Shown in pieces: positions 8,026 through 16,875 of a stretch of DNA of 23,212 nucleotides. The stretch spans positions 1-23,212 of the forward strand of contig JANBQS010000277.1 of NCBI GenBank assembly GCA_027577415.1, written 5' to 3'. Position numbers and translations under genes: made by a program. Numbering within the stretch: position 1 is the first letter of the stretch; every line of letters begins with the position of its first letter. Under the pieces are notes generated by a model that was not told the origin of the DNA, searched no databases, and worked only from the letters and a program-made list of their open reading frames with translations. The DNA is from Coemansia sp. RSA 922 (Eukaryota > Kickxellomycota > Kickxellomycetes > Kickxellales > Kickxellaceae).

Positions 8026-8871
8026 ATGGCGATGCTGCGCTTTGATATCATCGGCTATTGCAAACTCTATAGTATTCTTATGTTTCAAAGCTCTGGCGCC
8101 GTTATCAGAGCGCTGCTACCCGGCAAAGACTGCAGGCGATGCGTGCGACCTGTTTGGCGCACCATGCGACAGCAGCACACCGAGTCGGCGGGATCATCGG
8201 CGGGGAAAACCAGTGGACATGGTCTGTCCGAGAAGCAGCAAGTTATATTCGAGGCTCCTCCAGGCAACGCAGTGCGAATGCTAAAATTCATGTCTCTGGC
8301 GGGAACAGCCATCGGTTGCACGGCAACAGCGGCATCTGTGGTCGTCCAGGCCCAAGGCCAGCTAGGCGAGTTCGACTTGGGTGTGGTCTCGCTCGTATTG
8401 GCCAGCTCAATCAGCGCCGTCTCGACGATATTGGTAACCAAGGCATTTGGACCCTTCATTACACGCATAACACTATTGCCGCCGACAGCTGGTATCAAGG
8501 GCATTAGAATCAATAAGCATGGCTTGCCCAAGTTTGATAGCATCCTGTCAATGGCGCCCAACAGTTCTGGCAGCTTACCAGCCGTGCGGCCGATGCTCTC
8601 CGGAATGATAACGCATGACACAGAGATCGTGCTCCAGTCGCCAGGACTACTGGGATTCAACTCGCACTTTACGCGGCTAAAGATCAGCGACTTGGAGCCG
8701 TCCACCAGACGATTCAGGACTTGGGAGCTGACTGACGATGTGTTGGAGCAGCGCAAGCGCTTGGGGATAAAGACGCCGATAAAGATGTTTACGATCTTGT
8801 GGAGATCTTTGCGGAACTCGCCAAACAAAAAGCTGATGGAAGAAATTGATAGTTTGGTTGGAGCCAAGTAG
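8026..8871 (+). CDS. TMEM70/TMEM186-like mitochondrial inner-membrane protein
   Basis: This encodes 281 aa. The N-terminal ~75 residues are basic and poor in acidic residues, compatible with a mitochondrial presequence. The family-like start VIFEAPPGNAVRMLKFMSLA (about 73-92) leads into two hydrophobic segments (about 85-107 and 119-141), a hairpin separated by a short acidic loop, followed by ITRITLLPPT and a soluble C-terminal part. In animals TMEM70 and TMEM186 help assemble ATP synthase and complex I. A fungal homologue probably has a related assembly role, but this is inference. The gene is divergent from the TOE1-like gene (160 bp shared promoter) and convergent with the DUF4097-like gene. 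The ATG at 8026 is followed by another at 8032; either could be used. Confidence 0.72.
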   Translation: MAMLRFDIIGYCKLYSILMFQSSGAVIRALLPGKDCRRCVRPVWRTMRQQHTESAGSSAGKTSGHGLSEKQQVIFEAPPGNAVRMLKFMSLAGTAIGCTATAASVVVQAQGQLGEFDLGVVSLVLASSISAVSTILVTKAFGPFITRITLLPPTAGIKGIRINKHGLPKFDSILSMAPNSSGSLPAVRPMLSGMITHDTEIVLQSPGLLGFNSHFTRLKISDLEPSTRRFRTWELTDDVLEQRKRLGIKTPIKMFTILWRSLRNSPNKKLMEEIDSLVGAK

Positions 8872-8977
8872 ATGTTTGACTGGACTTTGTTTCAAAATGA
8901 ATATAAAAAAAACAGCTCACGGCAGAAAGCAATTTCAAGTGAGCGTAGTAAGAGCCCAGTTCGGTATAAAGAATCGC

Positions 8978-10327
8978 CTACTCAAACTCGATAGACACGT
9001 CGCCATTGATGACGGCGGCCTTGAGCGACGAGTCGCCGGCACGCGTATTGCTGTCGGGGCCAAAAGTGCCGGTCTTCACGCGGCTGAGGTTCTTGTCAAA
9101 GTGCAAGCGGTTGGATCCATCGCTATCATCTTCGACCTCAACCTCGCCATTGATGGTGCGAGCCGAGAATGAGCCGTCAAAGCCACCGGCAACGCGAACA
9201 GTAACAGAGCCAGAGACAGACTCTGCAACGATGACAGACTTGTCGGCCTTGCGCACATTAACTCCAACGTCAATCTTGCCACTGACCGAGTGAACAGAGG
9301 CGCTGCTACTAATGCGATAGAAGCCGTGAATGGTGCCAGACACTGTGTTGATGACGACGTTGGTGGCATGGATGGGTGGCGTCACAATACTGCTCACCGC
9401 AGCGTTAACTTCAAAGTCGCCAAAGTTGATCGCACGAGCCAAGCTCTTGTCAAGCTTGTACTTGCCGTAGATAAAGTTGGAGCGCAGACCAACCAGGTCA
9501 GTGACGGTGTCAGGGATCTTGAGGACGATGCGAGCGTAGGCGCATTTGAACTGGCCCAGCCACTTTGGTCCCGAGAGCTGGAAGACAATATTTCCCTCCT
9601 CATCTCTGCTCTCAGTCAGCGAGATGTCCTTGGCGATTTCAGGGTCCGACACCATGACGTGGGCCTCAAAGGAGGCGCTGCTGTCTGTGGTAGACTCGAT
9701 GAAGACGTCAGAGCCAAGGTTACCCATCACGCGGTGAGTGATGCTGTTGAACTCGGTAGCGTTGAAGGAAAACTTGTCCAGACCATCCACGGGAATGGTG
9801 GGAATGCACTGCTCGCCGCTTGGGTAGTAGAGGGAGCTAACTTCGGTGGCTGGCAGCTTGCCGTTGACCAGAGCCGACATGGCCACAGGATTAATGCGAG
9901 CGTAGGGGTTCTCCCACTTGGCGGCGCCACGGAAGGGCTTGGGTTTCGGAATGGCATACACATGGGCGAACTCGTTGTCGCCATGGTGGTGAGGGCCGTG
10001 GTGACCAGGGGGGCCATGGTGAGGGCCATGGTGACCAGGGGGTCCGTGGTGAGGATGGTCGCCGCCCATGCCGTCACATCCATGCCACATCTTGCGCAGG
10101 CCTCCGTTATTCCTTACGATATTCATTCCTGCGCGGATAAGCAGGAAATAGAAGATGAAGGTGAAGAAGCCCTTAAAAAACCTGGCCCAAAAAGCGCGGC
10201 CTCTGCACTGGCGGCGCTCAGGCTGCTGCGGGCTCTCCTGGAGCAGGCAGCCAGTCTCGATATCGCCCGCCGCCGGGATAGTCCCGTCCGAGTGGACAAC
10301 AAACTTGACACGCTTCTCGTCGCTCAT
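8978..10327 (-). CDS. Single-pass membrane protein with His-rich linker and DUF4097-like adhesin domain
   Basis: This encodes 449 aa from the ATG at 10327 (upstream codons in frame lack an ATG). Order: a short, charged, probably cytosolic N-terminus of ~45 residues, one hydrophobic segment (about 51-71, FFTFIFYFLLI), a His/Gly/Pro-rich linker (about 91-116) made of two HHGPPGHHGP units, then a ~330-residue soluble domain. Its C-terminal half consists of short repeating strands of the S-x-x-G-x-[VI] type (HSVSGKIDV, ESVSGSVTV, RTINGEVEV, AVINGDVSI), as in DUF4097 putative-adhesin beta-helix domains known mostly from bacteria and also from fungi. Location is probably a cell-surface or endomembrane face, type II topology. 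The function is unknown. The His-rich stretch might bind metal. Confidence 0.75.
   Translation of the reverse strand: MSDEKRVKFVVHSDGTIPAAGDIETGCLLQESPQQPERRQCRGRAFWARFFKGFFTFIFYFLLIRAGMNIVRNNGGLRKMWHGCDGMGGDHPHHGPPGHHGPHHGPPGHHGPHHHGDNEFAHVYAIPKPKPFRGAAKWENPYARINPVAMSALVNGKLPATEVSSLYYPSGEQCIPTIPVDGLDKFSFNATEFNSITHRVMGNLGSDVFIESTTDSSASFEAHVMVSDPEIAKDISLTESRDEEGNIVFQLSGPKWLGQFKCAYARIVLKIPDTVTDLVGLRSNFIYGKYKLDKSLARAINFGDFEVNAAVSSIVTPPIHATNVVINTVSGTIHGFYRISSSASVHSVSGKIDVGVNVRKADKSVIVAESVSGSVTVRVAGGFDGSFSARTINGEVEVEDDSDGSNRLHFDKNLSRVKTGTFGPDSNTRAGDSSLKAAVINGDVSIEFE
9970..10054 (-). repeat. In-gene 30-bp tandem repeat encoding HHGPPGHHGP x2
   Basis: The His-rich linker of the DUF4097-like gene is built from two adjacent 10-residue units (HHGPPGHHGP), followed by a partial unit, so the DNA contains an imperfect 30-bp tandem repeat. 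Such repeats often vary in number between strains. The boundaries are approximate. Confidence 0.6.
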
Positions 10328-10539
10328 ACGAGTCAAAGGAGGGGGGTTGGGAGTGTTTGTGAATACCTTACGAGGCTAATTTAAAAAGAGAAAAAAGTGT
10401 GTGGTTGAAATTCAAAAAGAAGCAGAAAAGAAGGGCGACGGAGTGAGAGAGGGGCGTTTTTAATGCGGAGTGGAAAACGTCAGCATCACGAATGTCTTGG
10501 CATTTTTGCTTAGACCTAACCCGCAAAAGCGCACAGAAA
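10328..10539. other. Gap between DUF4097-like and oligopeptidase genes
   Basis: Both neighbours read leftward, so this holds the 3' end of the oligopeptidase transcript and the promoter of the DUF4097-like gene. It is purine-rich on the plus strand, giving the CT-rich leader usual in this window. No gene is seen. Confidence 0.4.
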
Positions 10540-12876
10540 TTAGTTGCTGCTTGTATCGTTAAGGCCTATCGACTTTAAGAAGGCGCGGTTGTTGGGCTTG
10601 CGACCCATGAACTTTATCAAGCTGTCCATGGAATCGCGGCTGCCGCCTGGACGCAGAATCTCGTAGCGATAGTCCAAGCCAGTCTGTGGGTTAAAGACGC
10701 CGTCCTTGACAAAGCGCGATGCATACATGTCGGCGCTAAAGACCTGGGACCACATGTAGCCGTAGTAGCCAGCGTCATACCCGCCCATCATATGGCCGAT
10801 CGTCGCTATGCCCCAAGTGTCGTGGCTGCCGATCTTGAACCGAGCAATGTCCTCATAGAGCTTGTTATAGAGCTCCTTGACGTCGACCTTTCCGTCAGCC
10901 GTGTTGTGGATGCCCATGTCATACAGGCCAAAGAACAGCTGTCGCAAATTGAAAAGGCCAGCGCCCTCGTTCTTGGCCGCAACAAGACGCTTGACCAGCG
11001 CTTCGGGAATAGGCTCGCCTGTCTGGTGGTGCACGGCAAACTTTTGCAGGACGGACGGCTCCCAGCTCCAGTTTTCCAGCATCTGCGATGGCGCCTCAAC
11101 AAAGTCGCGCTCGGTTCTGGTGCCGTGGAAGAGCGCCCACTTGGTAACCGAGCAGATCCCGTGGAACACATGGCCCAGCTCGTGCAGCAGAGTCGTTGCG
11201 TCGTCATGAGTAAGCAAGGCAGGCGCCGATGGTGTGGGCTTGGGGAAGTTGGCAACCATTGCTGCTACCGGGTACTCACGCGATCCGTCGGGGCGGTTGA
11301 ATCCAGCTCGAATAGGCCATACTGCTGCGTGGTTATACTTGCCTTCGCGAGGGAACAGGTCGAGGTAGAAATGCCCTACGAATGTCTCATCCGTGGCCTC
11401 CCACACCTCGTACATCTCGACGTCGGCATGCCACACCGGCGGGTTGTCAATTTTGACGAACCGAAGGCTGAGCATATTTTGGTAAATGTCCAGGATGCTG
11501 CGAGTGACCTCTTTGACGGGAAAGTACTGCTTAACTTCCTCGTCGTTGATGTTGTGCTTGCGCTCCTTCACCAGGTTCGAGTAGTAGCGGTAGTCCCAGC
11601 CAAACAGTCCAGCGTATGGCTTTCCCGCTGCTTGCTTGTCGGCCTTTTTAAGGGCCTCGATTTCTTCAATCTCGGTGTCAGCGAGGACATTGAGCCGCGA
11701 GCGCAGATCTTCTTCGAACTCCAGCACGGGTACTGGTGCCTTGGCCATGTTCTCCTCCAGAACAAACTCGGCGTGTGTCTTGTAGCCAAGCAGTTGGGCG
11801 GCCTCCAAGCGCAGAGCAACTGCCTCTTGCAGAATGGGAATGTTCTCTGGACAACGTTGGCCTTCAACCACAAACATACGCTCTCTGGTTTCCTCGCGCT
11901 TGGCCATCTTCATGACAGGAATAATGTCAGGGTACTTTGTCGTAACCACAAATCCTTCCTGACCATCGACTACCTCGGTAGCGCGACCCTCGAAAAAGTC
12001 GCTCGGGAGTCCCTCGAGCTCGTCGCGCGTAAGCACAGCCCGGCCATCGCCCTCGTTGATGTTGCGGCTGAACTTGATTGCCAGCTCTGACAGACGCATT
12101 CTAATTGTGCCCAAGTGCTCACGCTTATCCTTGTCTAGCGCGAGACCATGGCGGCGGAACACCAATTCCATCTTTTCTACCAGCCGGCGGTCCTCAGGGC
12201 CAAGGCTAGCAACTTCCGTCTTGTTGTCAAACACGGCGCGCACTGCTTTGTAAACATCCTCGCGCATCATGGACTCGATTTCGAATGCCTATTGTTTGAG
12301 TGACATAAGAGGGAGACGAAGGTAGTGCAGCTGTTAGTTGAAGGCGCTTCTACAAACAAACAGGCATTGTGATGTGTGTGGCTGAATCGCCGCTCAGACA
12401 GGATGCGCTCTGTCGCACCTGACTACCACTGGGCGCAACACAGCCTCAAAGGCAAGCGCTAGCTGCTCGCTTGTTCAACTTACATCGAGCTTCTCCTCAG
12501 CAGCCATACTCGCGTCACGAATATCCTTATCGGTGCTGACATTCTGGAGGAAGGTGACTACCGAGTAGTCCGCATCTTGCTCGTTCTGGCGAGTGGCCAG
12601 AGGAACGATGACGTTTGCAAAAGTCGGGTTGGTCTGTGCGGCCACGCCATCCTGGACCTTTTTGCCCTGTGCAACCAGAGTCTCTGCGCGACGCTCAATA
12701 TCGGCAGGGCTGAGGTTGAAGTTGAGAACCGTGCCCTTGGCGGCGGAAGACGTAGACATCGGCATGGGCATGGGCGAAAAGATACGGAAAGAGATAATCG
12801 AGGAAGAGTGCAAATAATATGCTAAAAGGGCGAAAAGAGCGGAAAAGATGCAAGCGCCGCGAGCAAAATGCTTCAT
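10540..12876 (-). CDS. PRD1: M3-family zinc oligopeptidase (thimet oligopeptidase / saccharolysin), two exons
   Basis: The exons are 12484-12876 and 10540-12288 on the minus strand, with a 195-nt intron (donor GTAAGT, acceptor CAATAG). The phase-0 join reads EEKLD/AFEIESMMREDVY, matching the family. From the ATG at 12876 the protein is 713 aa. The zinc site HELGH (about 500-504) and the third ligand Glu 25 residues on (VEAPSQMLENW, about E529) are present, as are YLDLFPREGKYNHAA and GHMMGGYDAGYYGYMWS. The enzyme cleaves short peptides, including those released by the proteasome, in the cytosol and/or mitochondrial intermembrane space. The start is uncertain: ATG 12876 adds a hydrophobic lead (FSALFALLAYYL), whereas ATGs at 12771, 12765 and 12759 give a cytosolic form of about 674-678 aa. 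The DNA for the lead is CT-rich like a fungal leader, so the shorter form may be the main one. Confidence 0.9.
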
Positions 12877-13357
12877 GGGAATGAAAGTTGGAAAGGGACC
12901 AACAGTTTGGAAGTTGTGGCCGCCGCTTTCCAGAAGGCAAGGTGAGCATACTTTTAAAGATGCCACGTGTCCAAGATGCGATTAACCAGTCTCGCTCGCC
13001 TGCAGATGCTGACGTGTATTCCTAATGCCCAATCAAATCAAGCGATGCACTAGCAGGGCCTAGACCGGCTCGCGGCTCGCCAGACTGGCTCACGATTTGA
13101 TGCAAAACAATAATGGGGTCTCGAACGAAAAAAATTTTCACTGCACGGGTGACGTCGCAGCTGGCCGGTAACCAGAACATTCCATTGCTCAAGGAATTCA
13201 TCCACCCCCTTATCCGACGCGCGCCAAAGACTTGCTCAGTTTTACTGTCCTCCACCCAGTACGCTTTTTTCTGTTCTTGGATTACTGCACTAGTACGGCT
13301 TGCGCACTATTTTAAAAAATTATTCGCTAGTATTATTCTAAGCAAAACTATTTAAAC
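12877..13357. promoter_or_regulatory. Divergent promoter region between oligopeptidase and first eEF2
   Basis: This region serves two genes reading outward. On the plus side, an A-run joined to ATTTTCACT lies at 13128-13142, a motif repeated before the second eEF2 gene. A CACGTG (12964-12969) and a TGACGTC (13150-13156) are also visible; these are typical bZIP/bHLH-type sites in fungi, but binding here is untested. An AT-rich tract precedes the eEF2 ATG at 13358. Confidence 0.45.
13128..13142 (+). promoter_or_regulatory. RRPE-like element before first eEF2 gene
   Basis: The run AAAAAAATTTTCACT resembles the yeast ribosomal RNA processing element (core AAAAATTT) found before ribosome-biogenesis and translation genes. 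The same AAAAATTTTCACT string occurs before the second eEF2 gene at 16780-16792. It lies ~220 nt before the ATG. Its function is inferred only from resemblance and recurrence. Confidence 0.4.
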
Positions 13358-16067
13358 ATGGTTAACTTCACCGTCGACCAGGTAAGCATTCTCACTACAT
13401 TGTGATTGTATGAGCTGCCAAGCTTGTGTGAACGTGGTGCAGCAAGGTGCCCCTTTGCACACGCTGAGTTTGTATATTGGTACCAGTGACAATCGACATC
13501 CGGAAATCGCTCATTCTGTTAATGGATACGGTATCTGACAATCCCTTGCCTTTTCAATGTAGATCCGTGGCCTCATGGACAAGGTCAACAACATCCGTAA
13601 CATGTCGGTTATTGCTCACGTCGACCACGGAAAGTCGACTCTGACTGACTCGCTCGTCGCCAAGGCCGGTATTATCTCGTCGGCCAAGGCTGGTGAGACC
13701 CGTTTCACCGACACTCGTCAGGATGAGCAGGAGCGTTGCATTACCATCAAGTCGACTGCCATCTCGATGTACTTCGAGCTCGATGCTGACCAGATGGAGG
13801 ACATTGCCGAGAAGAGATACGGTAACGGTTTCTTGATCAACTTGATCGACTCTCCCGGACACGTTGACTTCTCGTCTGAGGTTACCGCTGCTCTGCGTGT
13901 CACTGACGGTGCTCTCGTCGTCGTCGACACTGTCTCTGGTGTGTCTGTCCAGACCGAGACTGTGCTCCGTCAGGCTCTTACTGAGTTGATCAAGCCTGTC
14001 ATCATGATCAACAAGGTTGACCGCGCTCTCCTTGAGCTGCAGCTCCCCCAAGAGGATCTGTACCAGACCTTCTGCCGTGTGGTTGAAAACGTCAACGTCT
14101 CAATTGCCACTTACCAGGATGAGAACGCCATGGGCAACCTTTTGGTCAGCCCTGAGCTCGGCACCGTCGCCTTCGGTTCCGGTCTGCACGCCTGGGGTTT
14201 CACCCTGCGTCAGTTCGCCACTCGCTACGCCAAGAAGTTCGGCGTCGAGCGCAACAAGATGATGGCCAAGCTGTGGGGTGACAACTTCTTCAACCCCAAG
14301 ACCAAGAAGTGGTCCACCAAGTCGAACGACCCCACTGGCAAGCACACCGACCGTGGTTTCAACATGTTCGCTCTTGATCCCATCTACAAGATCTTCGGCG
14401 CTACTATGAGTGGTCGCAAGGAGGAGGCTCTTACCCTGATTGACAAGCTCGGCGTCACCCTCACTTCGGAGGAGCGCGACCTTGTTGACAAGGCCCTGCT
14501 CAAGGTTATCATGCGCAAGTTCCTGCCCGCTGCCGAGGCTCTTATGGAGATGATCTGTATCCATCTGCCTTCGCCCGTCAAGGCCCAGGGCTACCGTTGC
14601 GGTGGTCTGTACGAGGGTCCTCAGGATGACGAATGTGCCATGGGTATCCGCAAGTGCGATCCCGACGCCCCTCTTATGTTGTACGTCTCGAAGATGGTGC
14701 CCACCTCTGACAAGGGCCGTTTCTACGCATTTGGCCGTGTGTTCTCGGGAACCGTCAAGTCTGGCCAGAAGGTCCGTATCCAGGGTCCCAACTACGTTCC
14801 TGGAAGCAAGTCGGATCTGTTCATCAAGAGCATCCAGCGTACCATTCTCATGATGGGTCGCTACATCGAGTCAATTGAGGACTGCCCAGCCGGTAACATT
14901 ATTGGTCTAGTCGGTGTCGATCAGTATCTGCTCAAGTCGGGTACTCTGACCACCAGTGAGACCGCTCATAACCTGAAGGTCATGAAGTTCTCGGTGTCGC
15001 CTGTCGTCCAGATCGCCGTCGATGTTAAGAACCAGCAGGATCTGCCCAAGCTCGTCGAAGGTCTTAAGCGCCTATCCAAGTCTGACCCTTGTGTCCTCTG
15101 CTACACGTCCGAGTCTGGCGAGCACATCGTTGCTGGTGCTGGTGAGCTCCATCTCGAGATCTGCCTCAAGGATCTCGAAGAGGACCACGCCCAGGTCCCC
15201 ATCAAGTACGCCGACCCTGTCGTTGGCTACCGTGAGACCGTCCAGGCCGAGTCGTCTGTCGCTGCTCTGTCCAAGTCGCCCAACAAGCACAACCGTATCC
15301 ACTTGAGCGCTGCACCCATCCAGGAAGAGCTTACCCAGCTCATGGAGGACGGCAAGATCACCGCTCGTGACGACTTCAAGGAGCGCGCTCGTCGTCTGGC
15401 TGACGAGTTTGGCTGGGATGTCAACGATGCTCGTAAGATCTGGGCGTTCGCGCCTGAGCAGAGCGGTACTAACCTGCTGGTTGATATGACCAAGGGTGTC
15501 CAGTACCTCAATGAGATCAAGGACTCTTGTGTATCTGGCCTGCTCTGGGCCGTCAAGGAGGGTCCTTGTGCTGAGGAGCCAATGCGCGGCTGCCGCTTCA
15601 ACATTATGGATGTCACCCTCCACGCCGATTCGATCCATCGTGGTGCTGGCCAGATCCTCCCCACCATGCGTCGTGCCATCTATGGCGCCTCTCTGCTGGC
15701 CAACCCGGGTCTTCAGGAGCCCATTTACCTGGTAGAGATACAGTGCCCTGAGAACGCCATGGGCGGTATCTACGGTGTGCTGACCCGCCGTCGTGGCCAC
15801 GTCTTCGAGGAGGCCCAGCGCCCTGGTACCCCTCTTTACAACATCAAGGCGTACCTGCCCGTCGCCGAGTCGTTCGGTTTCACTGCTGATCTGCGCTCGA
15901 ACACTGGTGGCCAGGCCTTCCCCCAGTCGGTGTTTGACCACTGGGAGATCATGAAGGGTAACGCCAACGAGCCTGGAAAGGTTATGGAGGTGTGCAAGAG
16001 TATCCGCAAGCGCAAGGGTTTGACTGAGGACCTCCCCGCTCTGGACCGTTTCGTCGACAAACTCTAA
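13358..16067 (+). CDS. EEF2: Translation elongation factor 2, copy 1
   Basis: Exons 13358-13381 (MVNFTVDQ) and 13563-16067, with a 181-nt intron after codon 8, give 842 aa, the same length as yeast eEF2. The protein is the GTPase that moves tRNAs and mRNA through the ribosome. Visible motifs: P-loop AHVDHGKST (26-34), switch I with ERCITIKST (Cys67), [12 protein letters not shown], the domain V signatures [10 protein letters not shown] and [15 protein letters not shown], and the diphthamide loop SIHRGAGQI with its His at residue 700 (codon 15636-15638). The Thr of [10 protein letters not shown], which is the site of eEF2 kinase control in animals, is present. Codon use is very strongly biased to C/G-ending codons, as in a highly expressed gene. 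Copy 1 has the more standard C-terminal half of the two copies. Confidence 0.97.
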
Positions 16068-16875
16068 AATGACTTCTTTCCTCTATATCCAATTATCGAA
16101 CCTTCTATCTATATAAATTATTCAACAAAAACAGTTTGCTCTAATGTGGTGGATGGTGCTGGTTTGAAGCCAGCGCTGAGGCAAGTACGCTGGTAGGTGG
16201 CTAGTTGGCGTCCTTTGCTCGTATATGCCAGTATTTATGCTGTAACCAGCGCTCAGACATGGCTGTATGTGCTCTTCTTTCGCTCGTTTAGCAGCTGATG
16301 TCTACACGAGTTGAGCTATATGCGTACTAGTTGTGTGCTTTTCGCCTGATTACCAACTCGGATATGTTGGCTCTAGCCAAACCAACGTCACACGAGGCCA
16401 ACATCCGGGTGCAATCCTTGACTCAGCGCCTTTTAAAATCACACTTCAACGTGGACACGGCGAGGTGTCGCATTCTACCACAAGGAACTCGTCAAGTCTT
16501 GCTCACCTGACTCAAATAACTCCCTTTCACGTAAACAACAGTAAAGCTTGCCAACCAAAATAAAAATGTAAATGCTTTTTGTTCTTGTTCTTTTCACAGG
16601 CTCTGACCAATAGTAGCCAAAAAAAAAAAACCTACCCAACCTTTTTTTTTTGGCGGAAAAGAAGATGCAGAGAGATTCACTGCATATCTTTTTTGGCAAA
16701 ATGCCCAAAAAAAATGTGGCCAGCCCCCCCATCCTGGACGCCTCAGGCCCCCCTTATCACGCTTGATATCCGGACACGCAAAAATTTTCACTCTCTCTTC
16801 TGCTCTTTACACTTTTCACTTGTTTTCTAATTATTTTGTGATCGTAATAGCAATAATCTTTACGACTTATTGAAA
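16068..16875. promoter_or_regulatory. Region between the two eEF2 genes: 3' end, then promoter of copy 2
   Basis: The first part is the 3' untranslated region of copy 1. The rest is the promoter of copy 2. It has an A12 run (16619-16630) and a T10 run (16642-16651) separated by an 11-nt pyrimidine-rich spacer, which could pair as a stem or act as poly(dA:dT) nucleosome-excluding DNA. The AAAAATTTTCACT motif is at 16780-16792, ~85 nt before the ATG, followed by CT-rich leader. No gene is supported here. Confidence 0.5.
16780..16792 (+). promoter_or_regulatory. RRPE-like element before second eEF2 gene
   Basis: AAAAATTTTCACT is an exact match to the element before copy 1, although the two promoters otherwise look unrelated by eye. 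It lies immediately upstream of a CT-rich leader. Retention in both copies suggests a shared control site. Confidence 0.4.

Noticed and set aside
9290..12090. Long plus-strand frames opposite the DUF4097-like gene (9290-10384) and the oligopeptidase (10792-12090)
   Set aside because: Same antisense codon-bias effect. The minus-strand proteins have clear domains and catalytic motifs; the plus-strand ones have none.
12695..12949. Minus-strand frame (84 codons) beginning with an ATG upstream of the oligopeptidase start
   Set aside because: It is in a different frame from the enzyme and overlaps its first exon. At most it is an upstream open frame if transcription begins that far out; there is no evidence of a product.
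13737..13739. Initially suspected a damaging Gly-to-Cys change in the eEF2 copy 1 switch I
   Set aside because: From what I know, ERCITI is the normal form in animal and plant eEF2, so it is a natural variant rather than a defect. Kept only as a paralogue difference.
16333..16830. Short overlapping frames between the two eEF2 genes
   Set aside because: They run through homopolymer tracts of the promoter on both strands and lack any conserved pattern.
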